From NCBI RefSeq assembly GCF_000306785.1, contig NC_017955.1:5332001-5396000 (forward strand): 64,000 bases of DNA. The letters run 5' to 3'. A program made the translations under genes and the position numbers. This stretch comes from Modestobacter italicus (GTDB lineage Bacteria > Actinomycetota > Actinomycetes > Mycobacteriales > Geodermatophilaceae). A model generated the notes under the pieces. That model made no database searches, had not been told where the DNA came from, and worked only from the letters and a program-made list of their open reading frames with translations. Positions 50,405 through 58,878 of this stretch are shown here, one piece after another (position 1 is the stretch's first letter; each line of letters starts with the position of its first letter).

Positions 50405-51808
50405 TTAGCGCCGCACCGCGGCGGCCACGATCCGGTCCGGGCGCACCAGCACCGACCGGCCGCGCAGCCAGCGCACCAGCTCCGGCGAGCCCAGCCCGTC
50501 GGCCCGCACCACCGGCCCGGGCCAGTCCGCCGGGACCGGCCCACCGCAGGTCAGCGCCGCCCAGCCGGACCCGAGGACGTCGTCCAGCCGGCCCGGCCCG
50601 TCGACGGGCGGCTGCGGCAGCAGCCCACCGACCGGGGACGGCGCCAACCGGGGACGGCGGACCAGCGGGCCGGGCCGCAGCGGCGGGGTGCGGCTGGACG
50701 CCGCGAAGGCGGCCAGCCGCGGCACCCGGCGCACCCCGGTGAGCACCGCCCGGCGCACCAGCGCGGCCCGCTCGCCACCGCCGGTCATCAGCCGACCCAG
50801 CAGCACCGCCAGCCGGACCAGCGAGCGGGCGTGCGGCGCCCGCTCGGCCTGGTGGGTGTCCAGCAGCGCCTCGTCGGCCCCGTCGAGGACGGCGGCGAGC
50901 TTCCAGGCCAGCTGGTGCACGTCGCGCAGCCCGAGCCCCAGCCCCTGGCCGATGAACGGCGGGGTGAGGTGCGCGGCGTCCCCGCAGAGCAGCACCCGGC
51001 CCTGCCGCCAGCGGTCGGCGACCTGCGCGGCGTAGCGGTACTCGGCCGACCGGACGACGGTGCACCCGGCGGCACCGAAACGGCCCAGCAGCCCGGCGAG
51101 GTCCAGGTCGGCCACCGCCTCGCCGTCGTGCAGCCGGAACTCGGCGCGGTACCGGGCGCCGGCGACCGGCATGAAGGTGGCCGGCCGGACGGCGTCGCAG
51201 ACCTGCTGCACGCCCGCCCACACCGGCAGCGGGGCATCGGCCACCAGGTCGACCACCAGCCACCGCTCCCCCGGCCCCAGGTCGCGCATCCGGGCGCCGA
51301 TCTGCCGGCGCACCGTGCTGTGCGCCCCGTCGCAGCCGAGCACGGCGTCGGCGACCAGCTGTGCCTCGACCCCGGTGACCCGGTCGCGGACGGTGAGACG
51401 GACGGGTCCGGCCGGGTGTTCCACGTGCAACACCTCCACCCCGCCCCGCAGCCGGGCGCGCGGCTCGGCCGCGAGCGCCTCGCGCAGCACCCGCTCCAGG
51501 TCGGGCTGGCTGAACATCGAGCCCTGCGGCCAGCCGTGCTCGCCGGCGCCGCGGGGGAACTCGGCCAGCGTGCGGCCGCCGCCGTCCAGCAGCCGCAGGC
51601 CCGCCATCGGCCGGCTGACCGCGGCGAAGGCGTCGGCGACCCCGGCCGCCTGCAGCACCCGCAGCGACTCGTCGTCCAGGTGCACCGCCCGCGGCAGCGG
51701 GTGGGCCCCGGCGTGCCGGTCGAGCACCAGGACGTCGAGACCGCGGCGGGCCAGCAGCAGCGCGGCGGTCACGCCGACCGGCCCGGCGCCGACCACCACC
51801 ACCGTCAC
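50405..51808 (-). CDS. FAD-dependent aromatic hydroxylase (MhpA/PheA-like)
   Basis: The 467-residue protein starts MTVVVVGAGPVGVTAALLLARRG (FAD GxGxxG), then GCDGAHSTVRRQIG (DG motif) and LLCGDAAHLTPPFIGQGLGLGLRDVHQLAWKLAAVL (GD motif), the pattern of class A flavoprotein monooxygenases such as 3-(3-hydroxyphenyl)propionate hydroxylase. A C-terminal thioredoxin-like part is degenerate. It uses NAD(P)H and O2 to hydroxylate an aromatic ring. The GTG at 51808 was chosen; the upstream in-frame extension is Arg-rich and not protein-like. Confidence 0.87.
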   Translation of the reverse strand: MTVVVVGAGPVGVTAALLLARRGLDVLVLDRHAGAHPLPRAVHLDDESLRVLQAAGVADAFAAVSRPMAGLRLLDGGGRTLAEFPRGAGEHGWPQGSMFSQPDLERVLREALAAEPRARLRGGVEVLHVEHPAGPVRLTVRDRVTGVEAQLVADAVLGCDGAHSTVRRQIGARMRDLGPGERWLVVDLVADAPLPVWAGVQQVCDAVRPATFMPVAGARYRAEFRLHDGEAVADLDLAGLLGRFGAAGCTVVRSAEYRYAAQVADRWRQGRVLLCGDAAHLTPPFIGQGLGLGLRDVHQLAWKLAAVLDGADEALLDTHQAERAPHARSLVRLAVLLGRLMTGGGERAALVRRAVLTGVRRVPRLAAFAASSRTPPLRPGPLVRRPRLAPSPVGGLLPQPPVDGPGRLDDVLGSGWAALTCGGPVPADWPGPVVRADGLGSPELVRWLRGRSVLVRPDRIVAAAVRR

Positions 51809-51873
51809 GGCGCCGAGTCTGCCTGTCGGGTTCCTGCACGACAGGAGGGCGGTCGACCGGGCAGTCTCCCCGC

Positions 51874-52269
51874 GTGGACCTGCACCTGGACACCCCGTTC
51901 TCCCTCGACACCTGGGACGGCGTCGCCGACCCCGCCCCGGCCGACCCCGACGCGCCACCGACCGCGCGGGTGGTGCTGGCCAAGACCTACACCGGCGACC
52001 AGCTCACCGGCTCCGCCACCGGTCACGCGCTCACCACGAACGGCCCGCGCGGCGCCTCCTACGTGGCGCAGGAGCGGATCACCGGCACGCTGGCCGGGCG
52101 CACCGGGAGCTTCGTGCTCGAGCACGGCGCCTCGATGGGCGAGGGCGCGCCGACCGCCCAGTGGGCGCGGGTGGTCGCCGGCTCCGGCACCGGCGAGCTC
52201 ACCGGCCTGCAGGGCACCGGCGTCGTCGCCCACCAGCTGCTCACCCTGGACGTCGTCCTGCCGGACTGA
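51874..52269 (+). CDS. DUF3224 family protein
   Basis: The 131-residue protein fits the DUF3224 beta-barrel family: VVLAKTYTGDQLTGSATGHALT, then GASYVAQERITGTLAGRTGSFVLEHGASM and GTGELTGLQGTG. Such proteins are small allene-oxide-cyclase-like barrels with no known activity. The GTG at 51874 is 66 bases from the divergent hydroxylase start. Confidence 0.83.
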   Translation: MDLHLDTPFSLDTWDGVADPAPADPDAPPTARVVLAKTYTGDQLTGSATGHALTTNGPRGASYVAQERITGTLAGRTGSFVLEHGASMGEGAPTAQWARVVAGSGTGELTGLQGTGVVAHQLLTLDVVLPD

Positions 52270-52277
52270 CGCCGCGG

Positions 52278-52640
52278 TCAGCGGCCGGCGCGCTCGTCGA
52301 GCACGTCGGCCAGCAGCGCCACCGCCCCCCAGGTCGCGGCCGCGAGGGCGACCACCGGGGCGCGCGCCGTCCGGCCGGCCAGCCCGGCGCCGAAGGCCGC
52401 GGCGTCCCCGAGGTCGGCGACCACCCGGCCGGCGGTGGCCAGCCGGCGGGGCCGGCCGGGCGGGGCGGCGAGCAGCGCCAGCCCCATCACGACGTCTCGG
52501 ACGCCGAGGGAGCGGGTGAGCAGCCGGGTGTCCGGGGTCTCCGGCACGCCGGCGGGTCGGAGCAGGACCGCCGGCGTGGCGACCAGGACCGCCCCGTAGC
52601 CGGCCGTCGCGGCACCGACGAGCGAGGTCAGGGAGGGCAC
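52278..52640 (-). CDS. Small membrane protein of unknown function
   Basis: The 120-residue protein has four weakly hydrophobic segments (SLVGAATAGYGAVLVATPAVLL, LGVRDVVMGLALLAA, ADLGDAAAFGAGLAG and APVVALAAATWGAVALLADVL). The LGVRD.V.G..L segment resembles small DUF4267-like proteins, but I am not certain. The GTG at 52640 has AAGGAG upstream. Confidence 0.7.
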   Translation of the reverse strand: MPSLTSLVGAATAGYGAVLVATPAVLLRPAGVPETPDTRLLTRSLGVRDVVMGLALLAAPPGRPRRLATAGRVVADLGDAAAFGAGLAGRTARAPVVALAAATWGAVALLADVLDERAGR

Positions 52641-52711
52641 GGCAGCTCCTTGCGCACCAGGGGGAGGCGGTGTCCATCGGAGCAGCGCGCGCCCGCGCCC
52701 GCCACCGGGGA

Positions 52712-52740
52712 CCGTTGCACCGCCTGTCCACAACGTTGCA
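52712..52740. promoter_or_regulatory. CGTTGCAC direct repeats upstream of the alcohol dehydrogenase
   Basis: CGTTGCAC occurs at 52712-52719 and 52733-52740, 21 bp apart start to start (two helical turns), about 105 bases before the dehydrogenase start. The same octamer is upstream of coxS at 17628-17635. Confidence 0.4.
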
Positions 52741-52843
52741 CAGCCCTTCCTCCGGCTGTGACCTGTGCCATAACGTGCGACGGGACTGCGCAGCTGCGCA
52801 CGCCACCGAGGCCCTCATCGTGGAGGGCGACGAGGAGGACCCT

Positions 52844-53974
52844 GTGCCTGTCAACACCCGCGGCGCGATCATGCGTTCGGCCCCCGGCCAGTGGGAGGTC
52901 ACCGACCTGGTCGTCGACGACCCCCAGGCCGGCGAGCTCCAGGTCAAGCTGGCCGCCTCCGGGCTCTGCCACTCCGACGACCACATCGCCACCGGCGACA
53001 TGCAGGTGGGCAAGTACCCCTTCCTCGGCGGCCACGAGGGTGCCGGTGTGGTCACCAAGGTCGGCCCGGGCGTGAAGGGGTTCGAGGAGGGCGACCACGT
53101 CGTCTTCTCGTTCCTGCCCGGCTGCGGCCGGTGCCGCTACTGCGCCAACGGCCAGCAGTACATCTGCGACTCGGGCGCCAACCTGCTGGTCGGCTCGCGG
53201 TGGGACGACGCGTCGAGCTTCCGGGTCAAGACCGCCGACGGCGAGGACGTCGGGCAGATGTGCGGGCTGGGCACCTTCGCCGAGATCACCACGGTGGACA
53301 TCCGCTCGACCGTCAAGATCGACAAGAGCATCCCACTCGAGGTCGCCTGCCTCGTCGGCTGCGGCGTCGGCACCGGCTGGGGCACCGCCGTCCAGGCCGG
53401 CGAGGTCCGGGCCGGTGACACGGTCATCGTGATGGGCATCGGCGGGATCGGCATCAACGCCGTCCAGGGTGCGGCCCACGCCGGGGCCAGCCACGTCATC
53501 GCCGTCGACCCGGTGCCCTTCAAGCTGGAGAAGGCCCGCGAGCTCGGCGCCACCGAGACCTTCGCGAGCATCGAGGAGGCCGCCGACTTCGCCCGCAGCG
53601 TCACCAACGGGCAGGGCGCGGACAAGGCGCTGGTGACCGTCGGCGTGCTCAAGGGCGAGCACATCGCCCAGGCGTTCGACGCGATCGGCAAGGGCGGGCG
53701 GGTGGTCGTCACCGGCCTCGGCGACCTCACCGACGTCGGCATCCCGATCAACCCCAGCATGCTGGCGCTCTTCACCAAGGAGATCCGGGGCGCCCTGTTC
53801 GGTGACCAGAACCCGAGCTCGGACATGCAGAAGATGCTGCGCCTCTACCAGGAGGGCAACATCAAGCTCGACGAGCTGATCACCACGCGCTACTCGCTGG
53901 ACGACATCAACCAGGGCTACGCGGACCTGCACGACGGCAAGAACATCCGCGGCGTCATCGTCTACGACTCCTGA
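52844..53974 (+). CDS. NDMA-dependent (mycofactocin-linked) zinc alcohol dehydrogenase
   Basis: The 376-residue medium-chain dehydrogenase has catalytic zinc ligands Cys42 (GLCHSDDH) and His64-Glu65 (GGHEGAG), structural zinc Cys at 94, 97, 100 and 108, and NAD-binding GIGGIGINAVQGAAHAGA. The sequence matches the NDMA-dependent alcohol dehydrogenase family, whose bound NADH is re-oxidised by an external acceptor (mycofactocin in vivo). It would oxidise alcohols to aldehydes. The GTG at 52844 has GAGGAGGA upstream. It is followed by a strong terminator and a MoxR/VWA pair. Confidence 0.93.
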   Translation: MPVNTRGAIMRSAPGQWEVTDLVVDDPQAGELQVKLAASGLCHSDDHIATGDMQVGKYPFLGGHEGAGVVTKVGPGVKGFEEGDHVVFSFLPGCGRCRYCANGQQYICDSGANLLVGSRWDDASSFRVKTADGEDVGQMCGLGTFAEITTVDIRSTVKIDKSIPLEVACLVGCGVGTGWGTAVQAGEVRAGDTVIVMGIGGIGINAVQGAAHAGASHVIAVDPVPFKLEKARELGATETFASIEEAADFARSVTNGQGADKALVTVGVLKGEHIAQAFDAIGKGGRVVVTGLGDLTDVGIPINPSMLALFTKEIRGALFGDQNPSSDMQKMLRLYQEGNIKLDELITTRYSLDDINQGYADLHDGKNIRGVIVYDS

Positions 53975-53979
53975 GGCGC

Positions 53980-54009
53980 GCCCGGGGGCCGGTCGGCCGG
54001 CCCCCGGGC
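53980..54009. terminator. Terminator after the alcohol dehydrogenase
   Basis: Perfect 13-bp arms GCCCGGGGGCCGG (53980-53992) and CCGGCCCCCGGGC (53997-54009) with a 4-base loop, six bases past the stop. Confidence 0.85.
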
Positions 54010-54083
54010 ACACTCCCGTCCCGCCCACCGAGGAGCCCGTCATCACCGCGCCTGCCCGACACGACGCTGCCCGGCTGGACGCG

Positions 54084-54941
54084 GTGGGGATGGTCCGCAC
54101 CGCCCAGGAGCGGGTCGTCGCCCGGGTGCGGGAGGCCGAGGTGGTCGCCGCGGCGCTGTCGGCCGGGCGGAACGTCGTCCTCGAGGGCCCGCCGGGCACC
54201 GGCAAGACGACGCTGCTCCGCGCGCTGGCCGACGGCACCGGCGTGCCGCTCGTGCTGGTCGAGGGCAACGCCGAGCTGACCCCGACCCGGCTGGTCGGCC
54301 ACCACGACGCCTCCCGGGTGCTCAGCGAGGACTACCGCCCGGAGAACTTCGTGCCGGGCCCGCTCACCCGGGCGATGACCGAGGGGGCGCTCCTCTACGT
54401 CGAGGAGTTCAACCGGGTGCCCGAGGAGACGATGAACGTGCTGCTCGGCGTGCTGTCCGAGCGCGAGATGCACATCCCGCGGTACGGCCGGGTGCCGGCG
54501 CGCCCGACGTTCCGGCTGGTCGCGGCGATGAACCCGTTCGACGCCGTCGGCACCGCCCGGATCACCCCGGCGCTGTACGACCGGTCCTGCCGGGTGGCCA
54601 TGGGCTACCAGGACGAGGACGCCGAGCGCGCCGTCGTCACCGCGGCCACCGGCAGCCCCGACCCGCTGGTGCACCGCGCCGTGCGGGCGGTCCGGATCAC
54701 CCGCGACCACCCCGAGCTGCGGATCGGGTCCTCGGTGCGCGGCGCGATCGACACCGTGCTGATCGCCACCGAGCTCGCCGTCGTCCGCGGCAGCACCGAG
54801 GTCGACGAGCGCACCGGCGCGGACGCCGCGCTGGCCGCGCTCACCGGCAAGGTCACCGTCGCCGACGGGCTGACCCGGCCGGTCGAGGACGTCGTCTCCG
54901 ACATCTGGCGACGGGCCGGTGAGGAGCTGGGAAAACCCTGA
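54084..54941 (+). CDS. MoxR-like AAA+ ATPase, second copy
   Basis: The 285-residue paralogue of the ATPase at 36930 has Walker A GPPGTGKTT (about 35-43), VEGNAELTPTRLVGHHD, YVEEFNRVPEETMNVLLGVLSEREMHIPRYGRVPA and sensor 1 VAAMNPFDAVGT. It should act with the following VWA protein. As in the first copy, the start is odd: GAGGAG lies before GTC-ATC at 54039-54044 with no ATG, GTG or TTG start near it, while the annotated GTG at 54084 lacks a ribosome site. The real start may be upstream and non-canonical. Confidence 0.88.
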   Translation: MGMVRTAQERVVARVREAEVVAAALSAGRNVVLEGPPGTGKTTLLRALADGTGVPLVLVEGNAELTPTRLVGHHDASRVLSEDYRPENFVPGPLTRAMTEGALLYVEEFNRVPEETMNVLLGVLSEREMHIPRYGRVPARPTFRLVAAMNPFDAVGTARITPALYDRSCRVAMGYQDEDAERAVVTAATGSPDPLVHRAVRAVRITRDHPELRIGSSVRGAIDTVLIATELAVVRGSTEVDERTGADAALAALTGKVTVADGLTRPVEDVVSDIWRRAGEELGKP

Positions 54942-55039
54942 CCCCCGAGGCGGACGAGCCCCGGGGAGACCAACCGGGGCCCGGGTCGCCGCCCCCGCCG
55001 AGCGCCGCCCCGCCGGGCGCGCTCCAGGGCCCGCCGTCG

Positions 55040-55979
55040 GTGGTGGAGGACCCCGACCAGGTCGCCGACCTGCTCCGCCGCCAGGGCGCGCGGGGCGCCA
55101 GCCGCGACGAGCTCGCCCGCACGCACGCCGAGTTCACCCAGGTCAGCCCGGAGGCCGGCCAGCTGGACGAGGAGGCGCTGGCCGACCTGGCCGGCCGGGA
55201 CCCCGACGCGGCGGCCCGGCTGGTGGCCGCGCTGGGGCGTGCCTTCGACCCCCGGCTGCGCGCCGCCGCCCGCACGCTGGCCGCCCGGCTGCCGGGTGAC
55301 CGTGCCGCGCACCGGCGTCCCCGACCGGACCGGCAGCCGGCGGGTGGTCACCCGCCGCGACCCGACCGGCGCCGACATCGACCTGGACGCCACCCTCGCC
55401 GCGCGGGGCGCCGAGCCGCACTGGCGGGCCGAGCACCTGCACACCCGCAGCTGGCGGGCCGCCGGCCGGGCGTGCGTGCTCGTCGTCGACGCGTCGGGCT
55501 CGGTCGCCGGGGACGAGCTGGCGGCCGCCGTGCTGACGGCGTCGGCGCTGGCCCAGCGGATGCGGCCGGGCGACGAGCTGGCGGTGGTGGCGTTCTGGTC
55601 CACCGCGGTGGTGCTGCAGCCGCTGACGGCCGGCGCGCGCCCGGAGGTCGTCATCGACCGGCTGTTCGACCTGCGCGGCGGCGGGACGACGAACCTGGAC
55701 CTGGCGCTCCGGACGGCCGGCCAGCAGCTCGCCCGGACCCGCACCGCGGCGCGCGACGTGCTGCTGCTGTCCGACGGCATGCCCACCGACAGCCCCGACC
55801 CGGTCCCGGCGGCGGCGGCTCTGGCCCGCGCGGGCGCGCGGCTGCACGTGCTCGCGCTGTCCGGTGAGCCGGGCTCGGCGGAGGCCTGCGCGGCGCTGGC
55901 CGCGGCCGGCGGCGGCCGGACGGCGCCGCTGCACCGCCCCTCGCAGGCACCGGCCGCCGTGCGGACCCTGCTCGACTGA
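55040..55979 (+). pseudogene. VWA domain gene with a frameshift (partner of the second MoxR)
   Basis: Two overlapping frames are needed to recover one protein. From GTG 55040 (or a CTG at 54938 overlapping the moxR stop) the frame reads EDPDQVADLLRRQGARGAS.. to AARTLAARL at about 55291. From about 55293 the next frame continues VTVPRTGVPDRTGSRRVV.. IDLDATL.. CVLVVDASGSVAGDEL (MIDAS) to the stop at 55979. The junction aligns with RARQIARRLAVPRPPRDRRSRRG of the intact VWA paralogue at 35937-36869. Third-position GC switches frame at the same point. So there is one extra base, or a sequencing error or recoding. Confidence 0.75.
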
Positions 55980-55990
55980 GGGAGGCAACC

Positions 55991-56320
55991 GTGCTCCTGC
56001 TCGACCTGATCGTCCTGGCGCTGCTGGTCGCGCTGCTGGTGGTGGCGGCGCAGACCTGGCTCGGCCGGCCGGCCCGGCAGTGGCCGGCCGCCGAGGCGGC
56101 CGCCCGCTGGGAGGACGCCCACGAGGCCGTCGGGGGCGTGACCCGGGTCGTCGTCCGGAAGGTCGCCCGGCTGCCCACCGGGGAGACCCGGGTGCTCGGC
56201 GAGTCGGTCATCGAGGAGATCCCGGACGGCGCGCCGGACTGGCACGAGCGGTTCAGCGCGGCCCGGCAGGTCGCCTACGACCGGGCCATCGACCTCAACG
56301 GACCCTCGCTCTCGGGCTGA
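55991..56320 (+). CDS. Small single-segment membrane protein of unknown function
   Basis: The 109-residue protein begins with a membrane helix (MLLLDLIVLALLVALLVVAAQTWL), then a soluble part rich in Ala, Arg and Val with RVVVRKVARLPTGETRVLGESVIEEIPDGAPDWHERFSAARQVAYDRAIDLN. No family recognised. The GTG at 55991 has GGAGG upstream. It starts 11 bases after the VWA gene, so it likely belongs to the MoxR/VWA unit. Confidence 0.72.
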   Translation: MLLLDLIVLALLVALLVVAAQTWLGRPARQWPAAEAAARWEDAHEAVGGVTRVVVRKVARLPTGETRVLGESVIEEIPDGAPDWHERFSAARQVAYDRAIDLNGPSLSG

Positions 56321-56355
56321 CCCGTCGTCCGGCTGAGCAGGGCAGGATCCGGTCC

Positions 56356-56838
56356 GTGCGCATCGAGGAGCGACTGGCCGAGCTCGGCCTCACCCTGCCG
56401 GCGGCCCCGGCCCCACCGGCCACGGGATCGCTGCCACCAGACTGGGTGCGGGTCGTGGGCCGCCGGGTCCTCGTCTCCGGTCACGGGCCGCTGCTCCCCG
56501 ACGGCCGGCCGGCCGGGCCGTTCGGCCGGGTCCCCGACGAGGTGCCGCTGGAGTCCGCCCAGCAGTCGGCCCGGTTGGCCGCCCTCGGCGTGATCGGCAC
56601 GGTGCAGCGGGCCGTCGGCGACCTGGACCGGATCGCCGCATGGGTGACCGTCAGCGGGTTCGTGTTCGCCGAGCCCGGCTACCGGCACACCACCGCGGTG
56701 CTCAACGCCTTCTCCGCGCTGGTGCACGACGTCTTCGGCCGGGAGGTGGGCGCGCACGCGCGGACGGCGATCGGCGCGGCGACCCTGCCGCTCGGCGTGC
56801 CGGTGGTCGTGGCGGCCGAGCTCGAGCTGCGGAGCTGA
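56356..56838 (+). CDS. RidA/YjgF family protein
   Basis: The 160-residue protein has the RidA-type chorismate-mutase-like fold: LVSGHGPLLPDG, ESAQQSARLAALGVIGTVQRAVGDLDRIAAWVTVSGFV, then GREVGAHARTAIGAATLPLGVPVVVAAELEL. The catalytic Arg of true RidA (in the RT/RS-AIG position) is present as HARTAIG. Members remove reactive enamine/imine intermediates; many act elsewhere. The GTG at 56356 was taken. Confidence 0.85.
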   Translation: MRIEERLAELGLTLPAAPAPPATGSLPPDWVRVVGRRVLVSGHGPLLPDGRPAGPFGRVPDEVPLESAQQSARLAALGVIGTVQRAVGDLDRIAAWVTVSGFVFAEPGYRHTTAVLNAFSALVHDVFGREVGAHARTAIGAATLPLGVPVVVAAELELRS

Positions 56839-56845
56839 CCGGCGC

Positions 56846-57406
56846 TCAGGTCCGCGCGGTCCGGCGGACCGCCTCGCCGGCACGCGCAGGGTCCAGCGGG
56901 ACGGCGGAGCGCAGCACCGCCGGGCCGAGGCGCAGGACGCCGTCCGTACGGGCCGCGCAGCGGATCCCCGCGCGGCCCCGCAGGCCGCGGTGCGCGCCCG
57001 GGGTCAGCGCGAGGTCCAGCCACGCGCACGGGTTCGCCGGGCGGCCACCGGCGAGCAGGACGTCGTCCAGCCGGAACGGCCGGCCGCGCAGCGCCTCGAC
57101 CTCGGCGCCGCGCAGGACGACGTTGCGCCGGGTGGCCAGCGGGTCCAGCGGGCCGCTCCCCAGCTCGCCGGCCAGCGCCTCGAGGGCCTCGACGGCGATC
57201 ACCGTGACCTGCGCGTCCCGGTGCGCGGGCCGGCCGGCGTAGCGGTCGCCCTCGATCCCGTGCCCGGCGCGCACCTCCAGCAGGTCGCGCCGGTCGACGC
57301 CGCCGTCGGCGAGGGCCGCGTCGGGGCGGCCCTCCCAGCGGTGCTCCGGTGCCGCGAGCAGGCCGACCACCTCGACGTCGTACCGGTACGGCAGGTCGTC
57401 GGTCAC
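56846..57406 (-). CDS. MOSC domain protein
   Basis: The 186-residue protein matches the MOSC (molybdenum cofactor sulfurase C-terminal) fold: VRAGHGIEGDRYAGRP, DAQVTVIAVEALEAL, RRNVVLRGAEVEALRGRPFRLDDVLL and NPCAWLD with the conserved Cys. MOSC proteins handle molybdenum cofactor or N-hydroxylated substrates. This may connect to the molybdoenzyme genes of the window. Divergent from the M20 peptidase gene. Confidence 0.87.
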   Translation of the reverse strand: MTDDLPYRYDVEVVGLLAAPEHRWEGRPDAALADGGVDRRDLLEVRAGHGIEGDRYAGRPAHRDAQVTVIAVEALEALAGELGSGPLDPLATRRNVVLRGAEVEALRGRPFRLDDVLLAGGRPANPCAWLDLALTPGAHRGLRGRAGIRCAARTDGVLRLGPAVLRSAVPLDPARAGEAVRRTART

Positions 57407-57462
57407 CCGGCCATCATCCCGCCCGGTTGCCCGCCGGCCCCGGACCCCACACGGTGGACGGC

Positions 57463-58851
57463 GTGGACCGGCAGACCGCTCTCGACCGTGCGACCAGGCA
57501 GTTCGACTCCGGCGCCTTCCTCGCCACCCTGGAGCGCCGGGTCGCCTTCCGCACCGAGAGCGCCGACCCCGGGCGCGCCGGTGACCTGCGGGCCTACCTG
57601 ACCGACGAGCTGGTGCCCGACGTCGAGCGGCTGGGCTTCACCGCGCAGGTGGTGGCCAACCCCGTCTCGCCGGGGCACCCGTTCCTGGTCGCGCACCGGT
57701 CGGAGGGGGCGGGGCGGCGGGTGCTGACCTACGGGCACGGCGACGTCCAGCCGGCCCACCCCGAGCAGTGGCGCGCGGGGCTGGACCCGTGGCGGGTCGT
57801 CGTCGAGGGCGACCGCTGGTACGGCCGCGGCGTCGCCGACAACAAGGGCCAGCACACGGTCAACCTGGTGGCCCTGGAGCAGGTGATCGCCGCCCGCGGC
57901 GGGCGGCTGGGCTACGACGTGACGCTGCTGCTCGACATGGGCGAGGAGTCCGGCTCCCCCGGCCTGGCCGAGCTGTGCGCGCAGCACCGCGACGAGCTCG
58001 CCGCCGACCTGCTGATCGGCTCCGACGGCCCGCGGGTCGCCGCCGACCGGCCCACCGTCTTCCTCGGCACCCGCGGCTCGGTCAACGTGACCTTCCGGGT
58101 GACCGCCCGGGAGACCGCGCACCACTCGGGCAACTGGGGCGGCGTGCTGGTCAACCCGGCCGCCGTCCTGGCCGGCGCGCTGGCCTCGCTCGTCGACGCC
58201 CGCGGCCGGCTGCTGGTCGCCGGGCTCCGGCCGGACGGCGTCCCGGCGCCGGTGCGCGCGGCGCTGCGCGACATCGCCGTCGACCAGGGCCCGGACAGCC
58301 CGCAGCTGGACCCGGGGTGGGGCGAACCCGGCCTCACGCCGGCCGAGCGGCTGTACGCCTGGAACACCCTCGAGGTGCTGGCGATGACCGCCGGCGACCC
58401 GGACGCCCCGGTGAACGCCATCCCGCCGACCGCCCGCGCGCACTGCCAGCTGCGCTTCGTCGTCGGCACCGACCCCGCCCGGGTCGGCGAGGTGCTCCGC
58501 GCGCACCTGGACGCCGCCGGGTTCGGCGCCGTGCAGGTCGAGGTCGAGCACGCGATGGCCGCGACCCGGACCGACCCCGAGGACCCCTGGGTGACCTGGA
58601 CGCTGGCCTCGATCGAGCGCAGCACCGGCGTGGTGCCGGCGCTGCTGCCCAACCTCGGCGGGTCGCTGCCCAACGAGCCGTTCGCGCACGTGCTCGGGCT
58701 GCCGACGGTGTGGGTACCGCACTCCTACCCCGGCTGTGCCCAGCACGCGCCGGACGAGCACCTGCCGACCGCGCTGGTCCGCGAGTCGCTGGCGCTCATG
58801 GCCGGCCTGTGGTGGGACCTCGGCGAACCCGGCGTCCCGTGGCCGTCCTAG
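57463..58851 (+). CDS. M20 family metallopeptidase
   Basis: The 462-residue dizinc peptidase has YGHGDVQPAHPEQWRAGLDPW (His and Asp ligands), GRGVADNKGQHTVNL (bridging Asp) and DMGEESGSPGL (Glu pair). A dimerisation domain follows. M20 enzymes hydrolyse dipeptides, acyl-amino acids or carbamoyl compounds. The GTG at 57463 was taken; a GTG nine bases earlier is in frame. A hairpin follows the stop. Confidence 0.9.
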   Translation: MDRQTALDRATRQFDSGAFLATLERRVAFRTESADPGRAGDLRAYLTDELVPDVERLGFTAQVVANPVSPGHPFLVAHRSEGAGRRVLTYGHGDVQPAHPEQWRAGLDPWRVVVEGDRWYGRGVADNKGQHTVNLVALEQVIAARGGRLGYDVTLLLDMGEESGSPGLAELCAQHRDELAADLLIGSDGPRVAADRPTVFLGTRGSVNVTFRVTARETAHHSGNWGGVLVNPAAVLAGALASLVDARGRLLVAGLRPDGVPAPVRAALRDIAVDQGPDSPQLDPGWGEPGLTPAERLYAWNTLEVLAMTAGDPDAPVNAIPPTARAHCQLRFVVGTDPARVGEVLRAHLDAAGFGAVQVEVEHAMAATRTDPEDPWVTWTLASIERSTGVVPALLPNLGGSLPNEPFAHVLGLPTVWVPHSYPGCAQHAPDEHLPTALVRESLALMAGLWWDLGEPGVPWPS

Positions 58852-58878
58852 GGGCCATGTCGGCCAACATGGCCCTAG
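58848..58878. terminator. Bidirectional terminator between the M20 and xdhC genes
   Basis: Arms CTAGGGGCCATGT (58848-58860) and ACATGGCCCTAG (58867-58878) pair with one bulge; both genes' stop codons lie in the arms. Confidence 0.75.
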
